Both the position numbers and the translations under genes were made by a program. This document shows, in pieces, positions 44,388 to 53,012 of a stretch of 64,000 bases of DNA. How positions within the stretch are numbered: position 1 is the first letter of the stretch; each line of letters starts with the position of its first letter. This DNA is from Streptomyces zhihengii (lineage in GTDB: Bacteria; Actinomycetota; Actinomycetes; Streptomycetales; Streptomycetaceae): positions 1,860,001 to 1,924,000 of the forward strand of contig NZ_JAFEJA010000001.1 of assembly GCF_016919245.1 (NCBI RefSeq), given 5' to 3'. The notes beneath the pieces were generated by a model. That model did not search any database. It was not told the DNA's origin and saw only the letters and a program-made list of their open reading frames with translations.

Positions 44388-45185
44388 ATGCTGAGCTTCT
44401 CGATTCTCGGCGCCCTCCAGATCCGCACCGCGTTAGGTCCCGCGGAGATCTCCGGTGATCTCCAACGGACCCTCATCCAGACGCTTCTCGTCAACGAGGG
44501 ACAGTCCATCTCCGGCGAGAGCCTGATCGAGGAGATGTGGGGTGATTCGGTCCCGGACAACCAGGCGAACGCCCTGCAGGCCCACATCAGCCGCCTGCGC
44601 CGGAAGCTGAAGAGCCTGGAACCCGACCGGGTGACCTCCCGGGTCACCATCCACCCCTCCGGCTACCGGCTCACCGTCGGCCAGGGCGAGTTGGACGCCA
44701 TCGAGTTCACCAAGACCGTCCGGCAGGCAGAGGTCGCCTCCGCGAGCGACCCGGCCGGCACCGCCCGTCTGCTGGCGGACGCGCTCGCGATGTGGCGCGG
44801 CCCCGTCTTCGGCGACTTCACCGGCGGCACGCTCTGCCAGCTCGCCTGCGGCCGCTACGAGGAGCACCGCATGCGGGCCATGGAGCTCCGCTTCGACGCC
44901 GAGCTGAGCCTTCGCAACCACGCCGCCGTACTGGCCGAGCTGCACGACGCCCACACCAACCACCCGCTGCGGGAACGCTTCTGCGAGCAGCTGATGATCG
45001 CCCTGTACCGCTCGGGCCGTCAGGCCGACGCGCTGAACGTCTACCGCCGGATGTGGCAGCACCTCTCGGACGAGCTCGGCATCGAACCCTCGCCCTCGCT
45101 CCGCCGCGTGGAGAACGCGATCCTCTCCCACGACCCTTCCCTCGCCTCCGTCTCCCCGGCACCGGTGGTGCTCCAGCCGGCGTGA
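44388..45185 (+). CDS. SARP-family activator (copy 1) with TTA codon
   Basis: The 265-residue protein starts at the ATG at 44388 behind AAGGGGGA. It has an OmpR-like winged helix (SILGALQIRTALG ... LIEEMWGDSVPDNQANALQAHISRLR, non-contiguous) followed by the bacterial transcriptional activation domain (LADALAMWRGPVFGDF, YRRMWQHLSDELGIEPS). SARPs bind direct repeats at biosynthetic promoters. Leu16 is encoded by TTA (44433-44435), so translation likely needs bldA tRNA. The palindrome at 44191-44228 probably places it under a butyrolactone receptor. It is the likely activator of the neighbouring azoxy genes. Confidence 0.9.
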   Translation: MLSFSILGALQIRTALGPAEISGDLQRTLIQTLLVNEGQSISGESLIEEMWGDSVPDNQANALQAHISRLRRKLKSLEPDRVTSRVTIHPSGYRLTVGQGELDAIEFTKTVRQAEVASASDPAGTARLLADALAMWRGPVFGDFTGGTLCQLACGRYEEHRMRAMELRFDAELSLRNHAAVLAELHDAHTNHPLRERFCEQLMIALYRSGRQADALNVYRRMWQHLSDELGIEPSPSLRRVENAILSHDPSLASVSPAPVVLQPA

Positions 45186-45313
45186 GGTCCCTCCCGTCCC
45201 GTTCCGCGGCCGGGTAAGCCCGGCGTCAGCTCCGGGTCAGCCGGTGTTGCGAGGATCTCCGGGACCGGCGGACACGCGACCGGGCAGTCCCCCCAAGACA
45301 TTCGGAGACCCCC

Positions 45314-45745
45314 ATGACGACATCCCAGACCTCCGTCCACCCCGCGGACACCACCGCACGCGAGGCGGCCGCGCGCCCTCTGCGCATGTTCCTCGGGCTC
45401 GACGCGGTCGTGACCGCCGGCAACGGCCTCATCTACCTGATCGCCGCCGGCCCCGTCGGCGACCTGCTCGGCCTGGACGCCGGGCTGCTGCGCGGCATCG
45501 GCGCGTTCCTCACCGTGTACGGCGTCCTGGTGGGCGTGCTGGCCCGCCGCAAGGTGCCCGCGTCCGGCCCCACCAAGCTGGTCATCGAGGCCAACCTGCT
45601 GTGGACGGTCGCGAGCGTGGCGACCGCCGCGTTCGGCTGGTTCGGTCCGAGCACGGTGGGCACCGTCTGGATCCTGATGCAGGCGGCCGTCGTCGGCGGC
45701 TTCGCCGTCCTGCAGATCAACGGCCTGCGCAAGCTCGGCAACTGA
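45314..45745 (+). CDS. Small four-TM hypothetical membrane protein
   Basis: The 143-residue protein starts at the ATG at 45314. Four hydrophobic helices are visible (FLGLDAVVTAGNGLIYLIA, IGAFLTVYGVLVGVLA, EANLLWTVASVATAAFGWF and TVWILMQAAVVGGFAVLQ). It resembles small actinobacterial membrane proteins of unknown function. It lies alone between the SARP and the carboxylase gene. Confidence 0.75.
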   Translation: MTTSQTSVHPADTTAREAAARPLRMFLGLDAVVTAGNGLIYLIAAGPVGDLLGLDAGLLRGIGAFLTVYGVLVGVLARRKVPASGPTKLVIEANLLWTVASVATAAFGWFGPSTVGTVWILMQAAVVGGFAVLQINGLRKLGN

Positions 45746-45821
45746 GTTTCCGTCACAGCTCATCGATCGCCTCGCCACCGGACGATGCCGCCGGGGCTGC
45801 CGACCAACGGTAGGGGGAGAC

Positions 45822-47366
45822 ATGCGGTTCCACGTCGCCGAGCTGGCCAAGATACGCGAGCGGGTGCACGCGGGCCCGAGCGAGAAGGCCACCGCCGCGC
45901 AGAAGGCCAAGGGCAAACTCACCGCCCGGGAGCGGATCGGCCTGCTCCTCGACGAGGGGTCGTTCCACGAGGTGGAGCCGCTGCGCCGGCACCGGGCGAC
46001 CGGCTTCGGGCTGGAGGCCAAGCGGCCGTACACCGACGGAGTCGTCACCGGCTGGGGCTCCGTGATGGGCCGCACCGTCTTCGTCTACGCGCACGACTTC
46101 CGTATCTTCGGCGGAGCACTGGGCGAGGCCCACGCCGCCAAGATCCACAAGATCATGGATCTGGCCCTGTCGGCGGGCGCCCCGCTCGTCTCGCTCAACG
46201 ACGGCGCGGGCGCCCGGATCCAGGAGGGCGTCACGGCCCTGGCGGGCTACGGCGGGATCTTCCGCCGCAACACCAAGGCGTCCGGGGTCATCCCCCAGAT
46301 CAGTGTGATGCTCGGCCCGTGCGCGGGCGGCGCGGCGTACTCGCCCGCCCTGACGGACTTCGTGTTCATGGTCCGGGAGACCTCGCAGATGTTCATCACC
46401 GGGCCCGACGTGGTCAAGGCGGTGACGGGCGAGGAGATCAGCCAGAACGGCCTCGGCGGCGCGGACGTGCACGCCGAGACGTCCGGGGTGTGCCACTTCG
46501 CCTACGACGACGAGGAGACCTGCCTGGAGGAGGTGCGCTACCTGCTCTCCCTGCTGCCGGGCAACAACCGGGAGACACCGCCCTCGTCACCGGTCGAGGA
46601 CCCGCCGGACAGGAGCTGCGACTCCCTGGCCGACCTGGTCCCGGTGGACGGCAACCGCCCGTACGACATGCGGCACGTGATCGAGGAGATCGTCGACGAC
46701 GGTGAGTACCTGGAGGTCCACGAACGGTGGGCCCCCAACATCATCTGCACGCTGACCAGGCTCGGCGGACAGGTGGTGGGCATCGTCGCCAACCAGCCCC
46801 GGGTCCTCGCCGGCGTGCTGGACGTCGAGGCGAGCGAGAAGGCGGCACGGTTCGTGCAGATGTGCGACGCCTTCAGCATCCCGCTCGTCACACTGCTCGA
46901 CGTCCCCGGGTTCCTGCCGGGTGTCGGACAGGAGCACGGCGGCATCATCCGGCACGGCGCCAAACTGCTCTACGCGTACTGCGACGCGACCGTGCCGCGC
47001 ATCTCGCTGATCCTCCGCAAGGCGTACGGCGGCGCGTACATCGTCATGGACAGCCAGTCCATCGGCGCCGACCTCACCTACGCGTGGCCCACGAACGAGA
47101 TCGCGGTGATGGGCGCGGAGGGTGCGGCCAACGTGATCTTCCGTCGCCGGATCGCCGAGGCGGAGGACCCCGAGGCCGAACGCGACGCGCTGGTCAAGGC
47201 GTACAAGGCCGAGCTGATGCATCCGTACTACGCGGCCGAACGCGGCCTGGTGGACGACGTCATCGACCCCGCCCGGACCCGCGAGGTGCTGATCGACTCC
47301 CTGGCGATGCTGCGGACCAAGCACGTCGACCGTCCCGCCCGCAAGCACGGCAACCCCCCTCAGTGA
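45822..47366 (+). CDS. Acyl-CoA carboxylase beta (carboxyltransferase) subunit
   Basis: The 514-residue protein has both crotonase-fold halves: KLTARERIGLLLDEGSF, the oxyanion GPCAGGAAYSPAL of the N half and FLPGVGQEHGGIIRHGAKLL plus KAYGGAYIVM of the C half. This is the PccB/AccB type that makes malonyl- or methylmalonyl-CoA with a biotinylated alpha subunit encoded elsewhere. The AT of the PKS is malonyl-type, so malonyl-CoA supply is the likely role. A small epsilon-like gene follows. Confidence 0.9.
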   Translation: MRFHVAELAKIRERVHAGPSEKATAAQKAKGKLTARERIGLLLDEGSFHEVEPLRRHRATGFGLEAKRPYTDGVVTGWGSVMGRTVFVYAHDFRIFGGALGEAHAAKIHKIMDLALSAGAPLVSLNDGAGARIQEGVTALAGYGGIFRRNTKASGVIPQISVMLGPCAGGAAYSPALTDFVFMVRETSQMFITGPDVVKAVTGEEISQNGLGGADVHAETSGVCHFAYDDEETCLEEVRYLLSLLPGNNRETPPSSPVEDPPDRSCDSLADLVPVDGNRPYDMRHVIEEIVDDGEYLEVHERWAPNIICTLTRLGGQVVGIVANQPRVLAGVLDVEASEKAARFVQMCDAFSIPLVTLLDVPGFLPGVGQEHGGIIRHGAKLLYAYCDATVPRISLILRKAYGGAYIVMDSQSIGADLTYAWPTNEIAVMGAEGAANVIFRRRIAEAEDPEAERDALVKAYKAELMHPYYAAERGLVDDVIDPARTREVLIDSLAMLRTKHVDRPARKHGNPPQ

Positions 47367-47380
47367 GGAGAGTCCCCGCC

Positions 47381-47575
47381 ATGACCATTCCGTCCACGGC
47401 CTGCATACGCATCGAGAAGGGCGCGGTGACCCCTGAGGAACTGGCGGCCCTCACGGTCCTCTTCCTCTCCCGGCCCTCCATGACCGCCTCCGCGACCGAG
47501 ACGGACCCCCCGGCCCCGACCACCGCCTGGCGCCCCGACGCATTCCACGCCCCCCACAGCTGGCAGGCCCCCTAA
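47381..47575 (+). CDS. Acyl-CoA carboxylase epsilon-like subunit
   Basis: The 64-residue protein starts at an ATG 14 bp after the beta-subunit stop, behind GAGGAGAG. IEKGAVTPEELAALTVLFL, a flexible middle and a C-terminal tail with Trp and Pro (APTTAWRPD) match actinobacterial epsilon subunits. These bind and stabilise the alpha-beta carboxylase complex. Confidence 0.8.
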   Translation: MTIPSTACIRIEKGAVTPEELAALTVLFLSRPSMTASATETDPPAPTTAWRPDAFHAPHSWQAP

Positions 47576-48017
47576 GGACTGTCCGACGAGGTGCCGCGGC
47601 TGTCGTCGCACGCCTGCCGGGGACCGCGGGACAGCCCTCAGGGCGGCGGACGGCATCCGAAAGGCCTCCCGGAAGCCGCTCCGCCCTTCCCTCCCGGTTC
47701 GCACACGTGCGAACCGGGAGGGTTCGGCTTGGCAGCGGGCCGCGCCGGCTTCCTCCGGCGCGGCTTCCGCGCGAACGCGTGGGACACGGCGGACCCGAGG
47801 GAGCCCCTCGACAACCGCCCGCCCGCCGGCACTCCACGGCGCCGGCCCTCCGCGGCGGCGGTGACCGCGCCCCGGACCACTCCCCCCGGGGCGGAGCGCC
47901 GACCGGACGGACCGCGAATTCGGCCCCCTACTTCCCCCCAGACTGCGGTCGCCGACCGCGACCGGGCGAGGTCACGGCGACACGATGGGAAAAGGCGTTC
48001 ACTACCGGGAGGTTCCG
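47576..48017. other. Intergenic region with terminator, no gene
   Basis: A 442-bp stretch between the carboxylase and the ferredoxin reductase. Apart from the hairpin at 47690-47721 I see only GC-rich sequence. An in-frame ATG at 47985 could extend the downstream gene. Confidence 0.5.
47690..47721. terminator. Terminator hairpin after carboxylase genes
   Basis: CCTCCCGGTTCGCAC and its complement (15 bp) with a 2-nt centre give an almost perfect palindrome. Confidence 0.75.
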
Positions 48018-49262
48018 ATGGCAGTGCAGCAGGCGGGCGAGGGGCACCCCGTGGTCGTCGTCGGGGCAGGTGCGGCCGGGGTGCAGACCGTGGTGGCGCT
48101 GCGGGAGAAGGGCTACGACGGTCCGCTGCTGCTGCTCGGGGACGAGCCGCACCGGCCGTACGACAGGCCGCCGCTGTCGAAGTCGGTGCTGCTGGGCGGC
48201 GACGCCGACGCGGTGCGCTTCGACGTGGACTTCGACGCGCTGGGCGTGGAGGTGCGCCTGGGCTGCGGGGCGAGGGGCCTGCGGCCCGAGGCGCGGGAGC
48301 TGGACACCGCGCGGGGGCCGGTCGGGTACCGCGCGCTGGTGCTGGCGACCGGCGCGGAGCCGGTGCGGCTGCCGGGTGCGGCCGGCCTCCCGTCGGTGCA
48401 CGAGCTGCGCACCCTGGACGACGCGCGCCGGCTCGGGCCCGTGCTCGCGGAGCGGCGCGAGGTGGTCGTGGTCGGGGCGGGCTGGATCGGCGCCGAGTTC
48501 GCGACGGCGGCGACCGCCGCGGGCTGCCGTGTCACCGTCGTCGAGGCCGCCGACCGGCCGCTCGCCGGGGCGCTGCCGGCGGAGGTCACCGGCCCCATGC
48601 GGGCCTGGTACCGGGAGGCCGGGGTGGAGCTGCGCACCGGCGTGGGCGTCCGGCGGATCGAGGACGGCGCGGTCGAACTGGCGGACGGCGAGCGGCTGAC
48701 GGCCGGGGCCGTGCTCGTCGGGGTCGGCGCGCGCCCGGCGACCGCGTGGCTGGCGGGCTCGGGCGTGGCGATCGGCGCACGGGGCGACGTGCTGGCCGAC
48801 GAGGGCCTGCGGACGTCGGTGCCCGACGTGTACGCGGTCGGCGACTGCGCCTCGTTCCCCTCGGCCCGGTTCGGCGGCCGGCTGCTGGTGCACCACTGGG
48901 ACAACGCGCTCCAGGGGCCGCGCGCGGTCGCGGCCTCGCTGACGGGCGGCGCGGGCGCGGTGTACGACCCGGTGCCCTACTTCTGGTCCGAGCAGTTCGG
49001 CCGGTTCGTGCAGTACGCGGGGCACCACGCGGACGCGGACACCCTGGTGCGGCGCGGCGATCCGGACGGGGACGCCTGGAGCGTGTGCTGGCTGCGCGAG
49101 GAGCGGCTGGTGGCGGTGCTGTCCGTCGGCAGGGCGCGCGACCTGGCCCAGGGCAAGCGGCTGATCGCCTCGGGGGCGCCGCTCGTGCGCGAGCGGGTGG
49201 CCGATGCGGACGTGCCGCTGAAGTCGGCTGTCGCCGACGGCGCGGCGGCCACGGTGGGTTGA
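48018..49262 (+). CDS. FAD-dependent ferredoxin/rubredoxin reductase
   Basis: The 414-residue protein starts at the ATG at 48018 behind GGGAGG. It has the FAD motif VVVVGAGAAGVQT near the N-terminus, RPPLSKSVLL, a second Rossmann motif VVVVGAGWIGAEFA, and DVYAVGDCA plus the C-terminal reductase domain. This is the type that reduces ferredoxins for P450s and oxygenases. The likely electron acceptor in this locus is the 7Fe ferredoxin at 38.6 kb. Confidence 0.88.
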   Translation: MAVQQAGEGHPVVVVGAGAAGVQTVVALREKGYDGPLLLLGDEPHRPYDRPPLSKSVLLGGDADAVRFDVDFDALGVEVRLGCGARGLRPEARELDTARGPVGYRALVLATGAEPVRLPGAAGLPSVHELRTLDDARRLGPVLAERREVVVVGAGWIGAEFATAATAAGCRVTVVEAADRPLAGALPAEVTGPMRAWYREAGVELRTGVGVRRIEDGAVELADGERLTAGAVLVGVGARPATAWLAGSGVAIGARGDVLADEGLRTSVPDVYAVGDCASFPSARFGGRLLVHHWDNALQGPRAVAASLTGGAGAVYDPVPYFWSEQFGRFVQYAGHHADADTLVRRGDPDGDAWSVCWLREERLVAVLSVGRARDLAQGKRLIASGAPLVRERVADADVPLKSAVADGAAATVG

Positions 49263-49283
49263 GCCGGCAACGGCCACCGTGAC

Positions 49284-49325
49284 CTGTATATACAGACCTA
49301 CAACATACCGTTCGACCGGTTTCAC
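49284..49325. promoter_or_regulatory. Two palindromes upstream of TetR gene, one ARE-like
   Basis: CTGTATATACAG (49284-49295) is a perfect 12-bp palindrome. ACATACCG-TTCGA-CCGGTTTCAC (about 49303-49325) has the ACC...GGT core and T-rich flank of butyrolactone autoregulatory elements. Both lie within 80 bp of the TetR start. Confidence 0.65.
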
Positions 49326-49361
49326 AAGGGCCGCGCGACGGCGAGAGCGAGGAGGCCCCCG

Positions 49362-50018
49362 ATGGTCAAGCAGGAGCGCGCCGAGCGCACACTCCGACGG
49401 ATCATCACGGCTGCGGCGGAACAGTTCGAGCAGAACGGCTACCGGGGCACCAGCCTCGACGACATCACCCGTGCGGCGGGGGTCTCGAAGGGCGCGTTCT
49501 ACTTCCACTTCGCCTCGAAGGACCAGGTGGCGATGGCGGTGCTGGGGCTCGCGCAGGGCCTGTTCGAGGACGCCGTCGCCGATTCGTGCGAGGGCGGCTC
49601 GCCGCTCCAGTCGCTGATCGACCTCAGTCACGAGCTCAGTGAACTGGTGCGCCTGGAGCCGCCGGTGCGGGCGGCGATGCGGCTGCACCGGGAGCGGCCG
49701 GAGCCGGTGGCGCAGGACTTCGACCATCACGCCCTGTGGTACGAGGCGGCGGACCGGCTGCTCGCCCGGGCGGCCCGGCAGCACGAACTGCTGGACACGC
49801 TCTCCGGCCGGGCCTCGCGCGCGCTGGCCTCGACCACACTGTTCTCGGTGGAGGCGCTGAGCTGGGCGGACGCACCGGAGGGCGACTCCTCCCGGCAGCT
49901 CTCGGAGCTCTGGGAGCTGCTGCTGCCGGCCATCGCGCCGCCGACCCTGGTGGGAACCTTCCGCACCTCCGCACCGGACCGGTGCACCGACCACCCGGAG
50001 CTCGCCGCGCAGCTCTGA
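49362..50018 (+). CDS. TetR-family gamma-butyrolactone (pseudo)receptor
   Basis: The 218-residue protein starts at the ATG at 49362. The HTH (QERAERTLRRIITAAAEQFE ... VSKGAFYFHFASKDQV) is of receptor type. The ligand domain is ScbR2-like in length but diverges in sequence. It lies next to a second TetR gene and an AfsA-like gene, the layout of ScbR2/ScbR/ScbA loci. It probably fine-tunes the SARP genes and its own promoter through 49284-49325. Confidence 0.85.
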   Translation: MVKQERAERTLRRIITAAAEQFEQNGYRGTSLDDITRAAGVSKGAFYFHFASKDQVAMAVLGLAQGLFEDAVADSCEGGSPLQSLIDLSHELSELVRLEPPVRAAMRLHRERPEPVAQDFDHHALWYEAADRLLARAARQHELLDTLSGRASRALASTTLFSVEALSWADAPEGDSSRQLSELWELLLPAIAPPTLVGTFRTSAPDRCTDHPELAAQL

Positions 50019-50144
50019 GGCGCGCGGACGCGAGGCGCGCGGACGCGAGGCGCGCCGCCCGGGGCGCGCGGACCCGGGGCACGGGCGGCGCGGGCGCGAG
50101 GCGCCGGACGACCGGCGCGCGGGCCCGGGGCGCGGCGGCCGGGG

Positions 50145-50813
50145 TCAGCCGACCTCGACGCCCTCGCGCACCAGCGCCGCCTCGCGGGTGTGGTCCAGCA
50201 GGCCGGGAGTGCCGTCCACATGGAAGCGGGCGAGCCGGCGCACCGGCACCAGCCCGGGGAGCATCATCCGCCACATCTGCGTGGTGCGTTCGGACAGGTC
50301 CCGGCGGCCGGTGAGCACCTGGGACGAGAGCTGGAGACCGGTCCAGCAGCCGACGATCACGTTGGCGGCGTCGGCGACGTCGATCTCCGGCTTGATATCG
50401 CCCCTCCCCTGCGCCTGGGCGAGGCAGTTGCGGATGAGATCGATCCACTTGGCGTAGGGCCCGGCGTTGGCGCCGAGGGCGGTCGACTGCTCGATCACCA
50501 GCCTGATCCCGGCCCGCACACGGACGCTCTCCTGGAGCTGCTGGGCCATCGTGTGCACCAGGTCGATCACCGTCTGGACGCCCGGGCGGTCGAGGTCGCG
50601 CAGGGTCTCCCAGATGGAGAACTGCTCGCCGATCACGGCCTGGGCCAGGTCTTCCTTCGAGGCGAAGTGGAAGTAGAGGGCACCCTTCGTCACCCCCGCC
50701 TCCTTCACGATGTCACTGAGACTCGTGCCGAAGAAGCCCGTGCCGTCGAAGGCCCGCGCGGCCCCGTCGATGATCGCGCTGCGGGTGACCTCTGCCCGTT
50801 CCTGCCTGGCCAT
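50145..50813 (-). CDS. Gamma-butyrolactone receptor, ScbR/ArpA type
   Basis: The 222-residue TetR protein starts at the ATG at 50813. The HTH (AEVTRSAIIDGAARAFDGTG ... VTKGALYFHFASKEDL) and the ligand domain (IWETLRDL, RAGIRLVIEQST, IVGCWTGLQLSSQVLTGR) closely follow true receptors, including the conserved Trp in GCWTGLQ. It diverges from the AfsA-like gene across a typical ARE at 50917-50943. Expected role: repress afsA, itself and SARP promoters until the butyrolactone binds. Confidence 0.9.
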   Translation of the reverse strand: MARQERAEVTRSAIIDGAARAFDGTGFFGTSLSDIVKEAGVTKGALYFHFASKEDLAQAVIGEQFSIWETLRDLDRPGVQTVIDLVHTMAQQLQESVRVRAGIRLVIEQSTALGANAGPYAKWIDLIRNCLAQAQGRGDIKPEIDVADAANVIVGCWTGLQLSSQVLTGRRDLSERTTQMWRMMLPGLVPVRRLARFHVDGTPGLLDHTREAALVREGVEVG

Positions 50814-50916
50814 GTTCCAACCTCCCGAAATTCCTCACGGACCACCGGTGCCCCTCTGCCCGCCCCACGCGAGCACCGCGGCCGCTGCATAGTCCAATTT
50901 TGCTCACACCCCTCGT

Positions 50917-50943
50917 AAAAAACCAACTAACTGGTATTGTTTT
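50917..50943. promoter_or_regulatory. Autoregulatory element (ARE) between ScbR-like and AfsA-like genes
   Basis: AAAAAACCAACTAACTGGT (50917-50935) followed by ATTGTTTT shows the A-rich ACC...GGT T-rich pattern of ScbR/ArpA-bound AREs. It lies in an AT-rich dip upstream of the AfsA-like start. Confidence 0.75.
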
Positions 50944-51017
50944 CTCCATCGCTCCACCGAGCCTCTCGTGTTCCAGCCCGTCATCCGTGCTGCTCAACTC
51001 ACCTTCAGGAGGCCCTG

Positions 51018-51968
51018 ATGCGCGTTGCTACCCTGATGCACCCGGCGGATCTCTCGTCCGCAGACGCTCCCGAGCTCTTCCTCCAGACGGTGCCCCGGAC
51101 CTTAGTCCACCGCGCCGCCGTCTCCGAGGTCTTCGTCACCGGCATACAGCGCATAGCACCCGAGCACTTCCGCGTCGGCGCCCAGTGGCCCCGCAGCCAC
51201 AGCTACTACGGTCCGGTCGCCGGCCGCCGGCACGACCCGATGCTGCTCGCCGAATCGATTCGCCAGGCACTGCTGCTCATCTCGCACGAGGCGTACGACG
51301 TACCGATCGGTTACCACTTCCTCTCCCACACCGTCTCGCACGACATCGACCCGGACGGCGCTCTGCTCACCGGCCGTCCCGCGCACGTGCTGCTCGACGT
51401 GCGGTGCGACGACCTCAAGCGCCGCGGCAAGACCGTCAGCGGCTACACCGCGCGGGTCGACTGCAGCCGCGACGGCGTCGTCGTGGGCTCCGGCGAGGTG
51501 ACCCTGAGCTGCCTGCCCCCCGCGGTCTACGGGAGAGTCAGAGGTGAGCGCGCCCTCGGTGCCACCGCACCCGTACGGCGCGCTCTTCCCGAGGCCGTCA
51601 CCCCCGAACTGGTCGGCCGCCGCTGCGCGTCCGACGTGGTGCTGGGCGCGACGGGCATCGACCGCGTCTGGACCCTGCGCGCCGACCAGGACCACCCCGT
51701 CCTCTTCGACCACCCCGTCGACCATGTGCCGGGGATGGTGCTGATGGAGGCGGCCCGGCAGGCGGCGCTCGCCGTCGTCCAGGACCCGGACGGTCTCGCG
51801 GTCTCCTGCGAGGCGGCGTTCGACCAGTACGTCGAGTTCGACAGCGCCTGCCTGGTGACCGCGGTCGCCGGCACCGACCCGGTCACCGGCCCGCGGACGG
51901 TCGACGTGCGCTTCGACCAGGCCGGCGCCACCGTCGGCACGTGCAGGGTCAAGGTCCTTGCTAGCTGA
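51018..51968 (+). CDS. AfsA/ScbA-like butyrolactone synthase (copy 2), TTA codon
   Basis: The 316-residue protein starts at the ATG at 51018 behind AGGAGG. Two AfsA repeats are clear: LQTVPRTLVHRAAVSEVF near residue 22 and DQDHPVLFDHPVDHVPGMVL near residue 225. Leu29 is TTA (51102-51104), so expression is probably bldA-linked. It overlaps the downstream reductase gene. With the divergent ScbR-like repressor it forms a complete butyrolactone switch, the second in this window. Confidence 0.9.
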   Translation: MRVATLMHPADLSSADAPELFLQTVPRTLVHRAAVSEVFVTGIQRIAPEHFRVGAQWPRSHSYYGPVAGRRHDPMLLAESIRQALLLISHEAYDVPIGYHFLSHTVSHDIDPDGALLTGRPAHVLLDVRCDDLKRRGKTVSGYTARVDCSRDGVVVGSGEVTLSCLPPAVYGRVRGERALGATAPVRRALPEAVTPELVGRRCASDVVLGATGIDRVWTLRADQDHPVLFDHPVDHVPGMVLMEAARQAALAVVQDPDGLAVSCEAAFDQYVEFDSACLVTAVAGTDPVTGPRTVDVRFDQAGATVGTCRVKVLAS

Positions 51969-52929
51969 ACGGGGCGCGGTCCTGGTCGTGGGGGGAACGG
52001 GGTTCATCGGCAGCGCGGTCGTCCGCGAGCTGCTCACACCGTCCGGCGGCGGCGCACGCGACGTGCGCGTCCTCGCCCGCCGGCCACTGCCCGACTGGAT
52101 GACATCTGCGGGTGCGCGGAGGATACCCGCCGATCTTCTCGATCCGGCAAGTCTCGAAGGGTGTTGTGACGGCGTCGGCACCGTCCTGCATCTGGCCAGC
52201 TACGTGGGACGCGACCGGACCCAGTGCGAAGCCGTCAACGAACGCGGCACCGCCGCACTCGCCGCCGCCGCGCGGGCGGCCGGCACCGGCCGCCTGCTCT
52301 ACGTCTCCACCGCATCCGTGTACGGCCACGGCCCGCACCGGGGCGCGGCCGAGGGCCGGCTGGCCGCGGCGCCCGTCTCCCCGGCCAGCACCTCGCGGCT
52401 GGCGGCCGAGGCCATCGTGCTCGACGGCGGGGGGATCGTGCTGCGGCCCCACCTCGTCTACGGGCCGGGCGACAAGTGGTTCGTGCCCACCGTGTGCCGG
52501 CTGCTGCGCAAGGTCCCGGTGTGGGCCGACGGCGGCAGCGCCCGGGCCTCGCTCGTCGGGGTGCGGGACCTGGCCCGGGTGGTGGCGGCCTTCGCCGAGC
52601 GGGACTGGTCCGGCGAGCACGGCGGCATCCACCACGTGAACCATCCCCGCCCGGTGATGTTCCGTACGGTGGTGGGGCAGTTGTGCCGTCACCTCGGCAT
52701 CGCCCCGCCGACCTCGGACCTCTCCCGGCGGGCGCACCGGGAGCTGACGGCGCGGGTCCTGCCGCAGCTCTCCGCCCATCAGCACGCCCTGCTCACCGAG
52801 GACCACTGGTACGACAGCAACGGGGTGTGGGCCCGGCTGGGCCTGACGCCCGGACCCGGCTTCGCCGCCGGGCTGGTACCCGGTCTGCCGTGGTACCGCA
52901 GGCATCTGGCGGGTCTGCACATCGTCTGA
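51958..52929 (+). CDS. NAD-dependent epimerase/dehydratase (butyrolactone-modifying reductase?)
   Basis: The 323-residue extended SDR begins with a TTG (51958) inside the end of the AfsA-like gene. VLVVGGTGFIGSAVVREL, YVSTASVYGHGP and LRPHLVYGPGD fit the NAD-dependent epimerase family. In several Streptomyces butyrolactone loci an SDR beside afsA reduces the 6-keto group or the butenolide, so that role is likely here. The tight overlap supports co-expression. Confidence 0.78.
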   Translation: MLAERGAVLVVGGTGFIGSAVVRELLTPSGGGARDVRVLARRPLPDWMTSAGARRIPADLLDPASLEGCCDGVGTVLHLASYVGRDRTQCEAVNERGTAALAAAARAAGTGRLLYVSTASVYGHGPHRGAAEGRLAAAPVSPASTSRLAAEAIVLDGGGIVLRPHLVYGPGDKWFVPTVCRLLRKVPVWADGGSARASLVGVRDLARVVAAFAERDWSGEHGGIHHVNHPRPVMFRTVVGQLCRHLGIAPPTSDLSRRAHRELTARVLPQLSAHQHALLTEDHWYDSNGVWARLGLTPGPGFAAGLVPGLPWYRRHLAGLHIV

Positions 52930-52972
52930 CGGCCCACGGCCGGCGGCCGGTGGCCCGCCCCGGCGGGTGGCA

Positions 52973-53012
52973 CAGGGTGGGGCGGTCCGCTTCGGCGGGC
53001 CGCCCCGCCCTG
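52973..53012. terminator. Bidirectional terminator
   Basis: An 18-bp stem with two G-T wobbles and a TTCG loop lies between the convergent reductase and LuxR-type regulator genes. Confidence 0.75.

Noticed and set aside
50019..50080. GC-rich 15-bp repeats after the TetR gene as an operator or iteron
   Set aside because: Very low complexity (GCGCGCGGACGCGAG repeated) with no dyad structure; probably slippage in a spacer between convergent genes.
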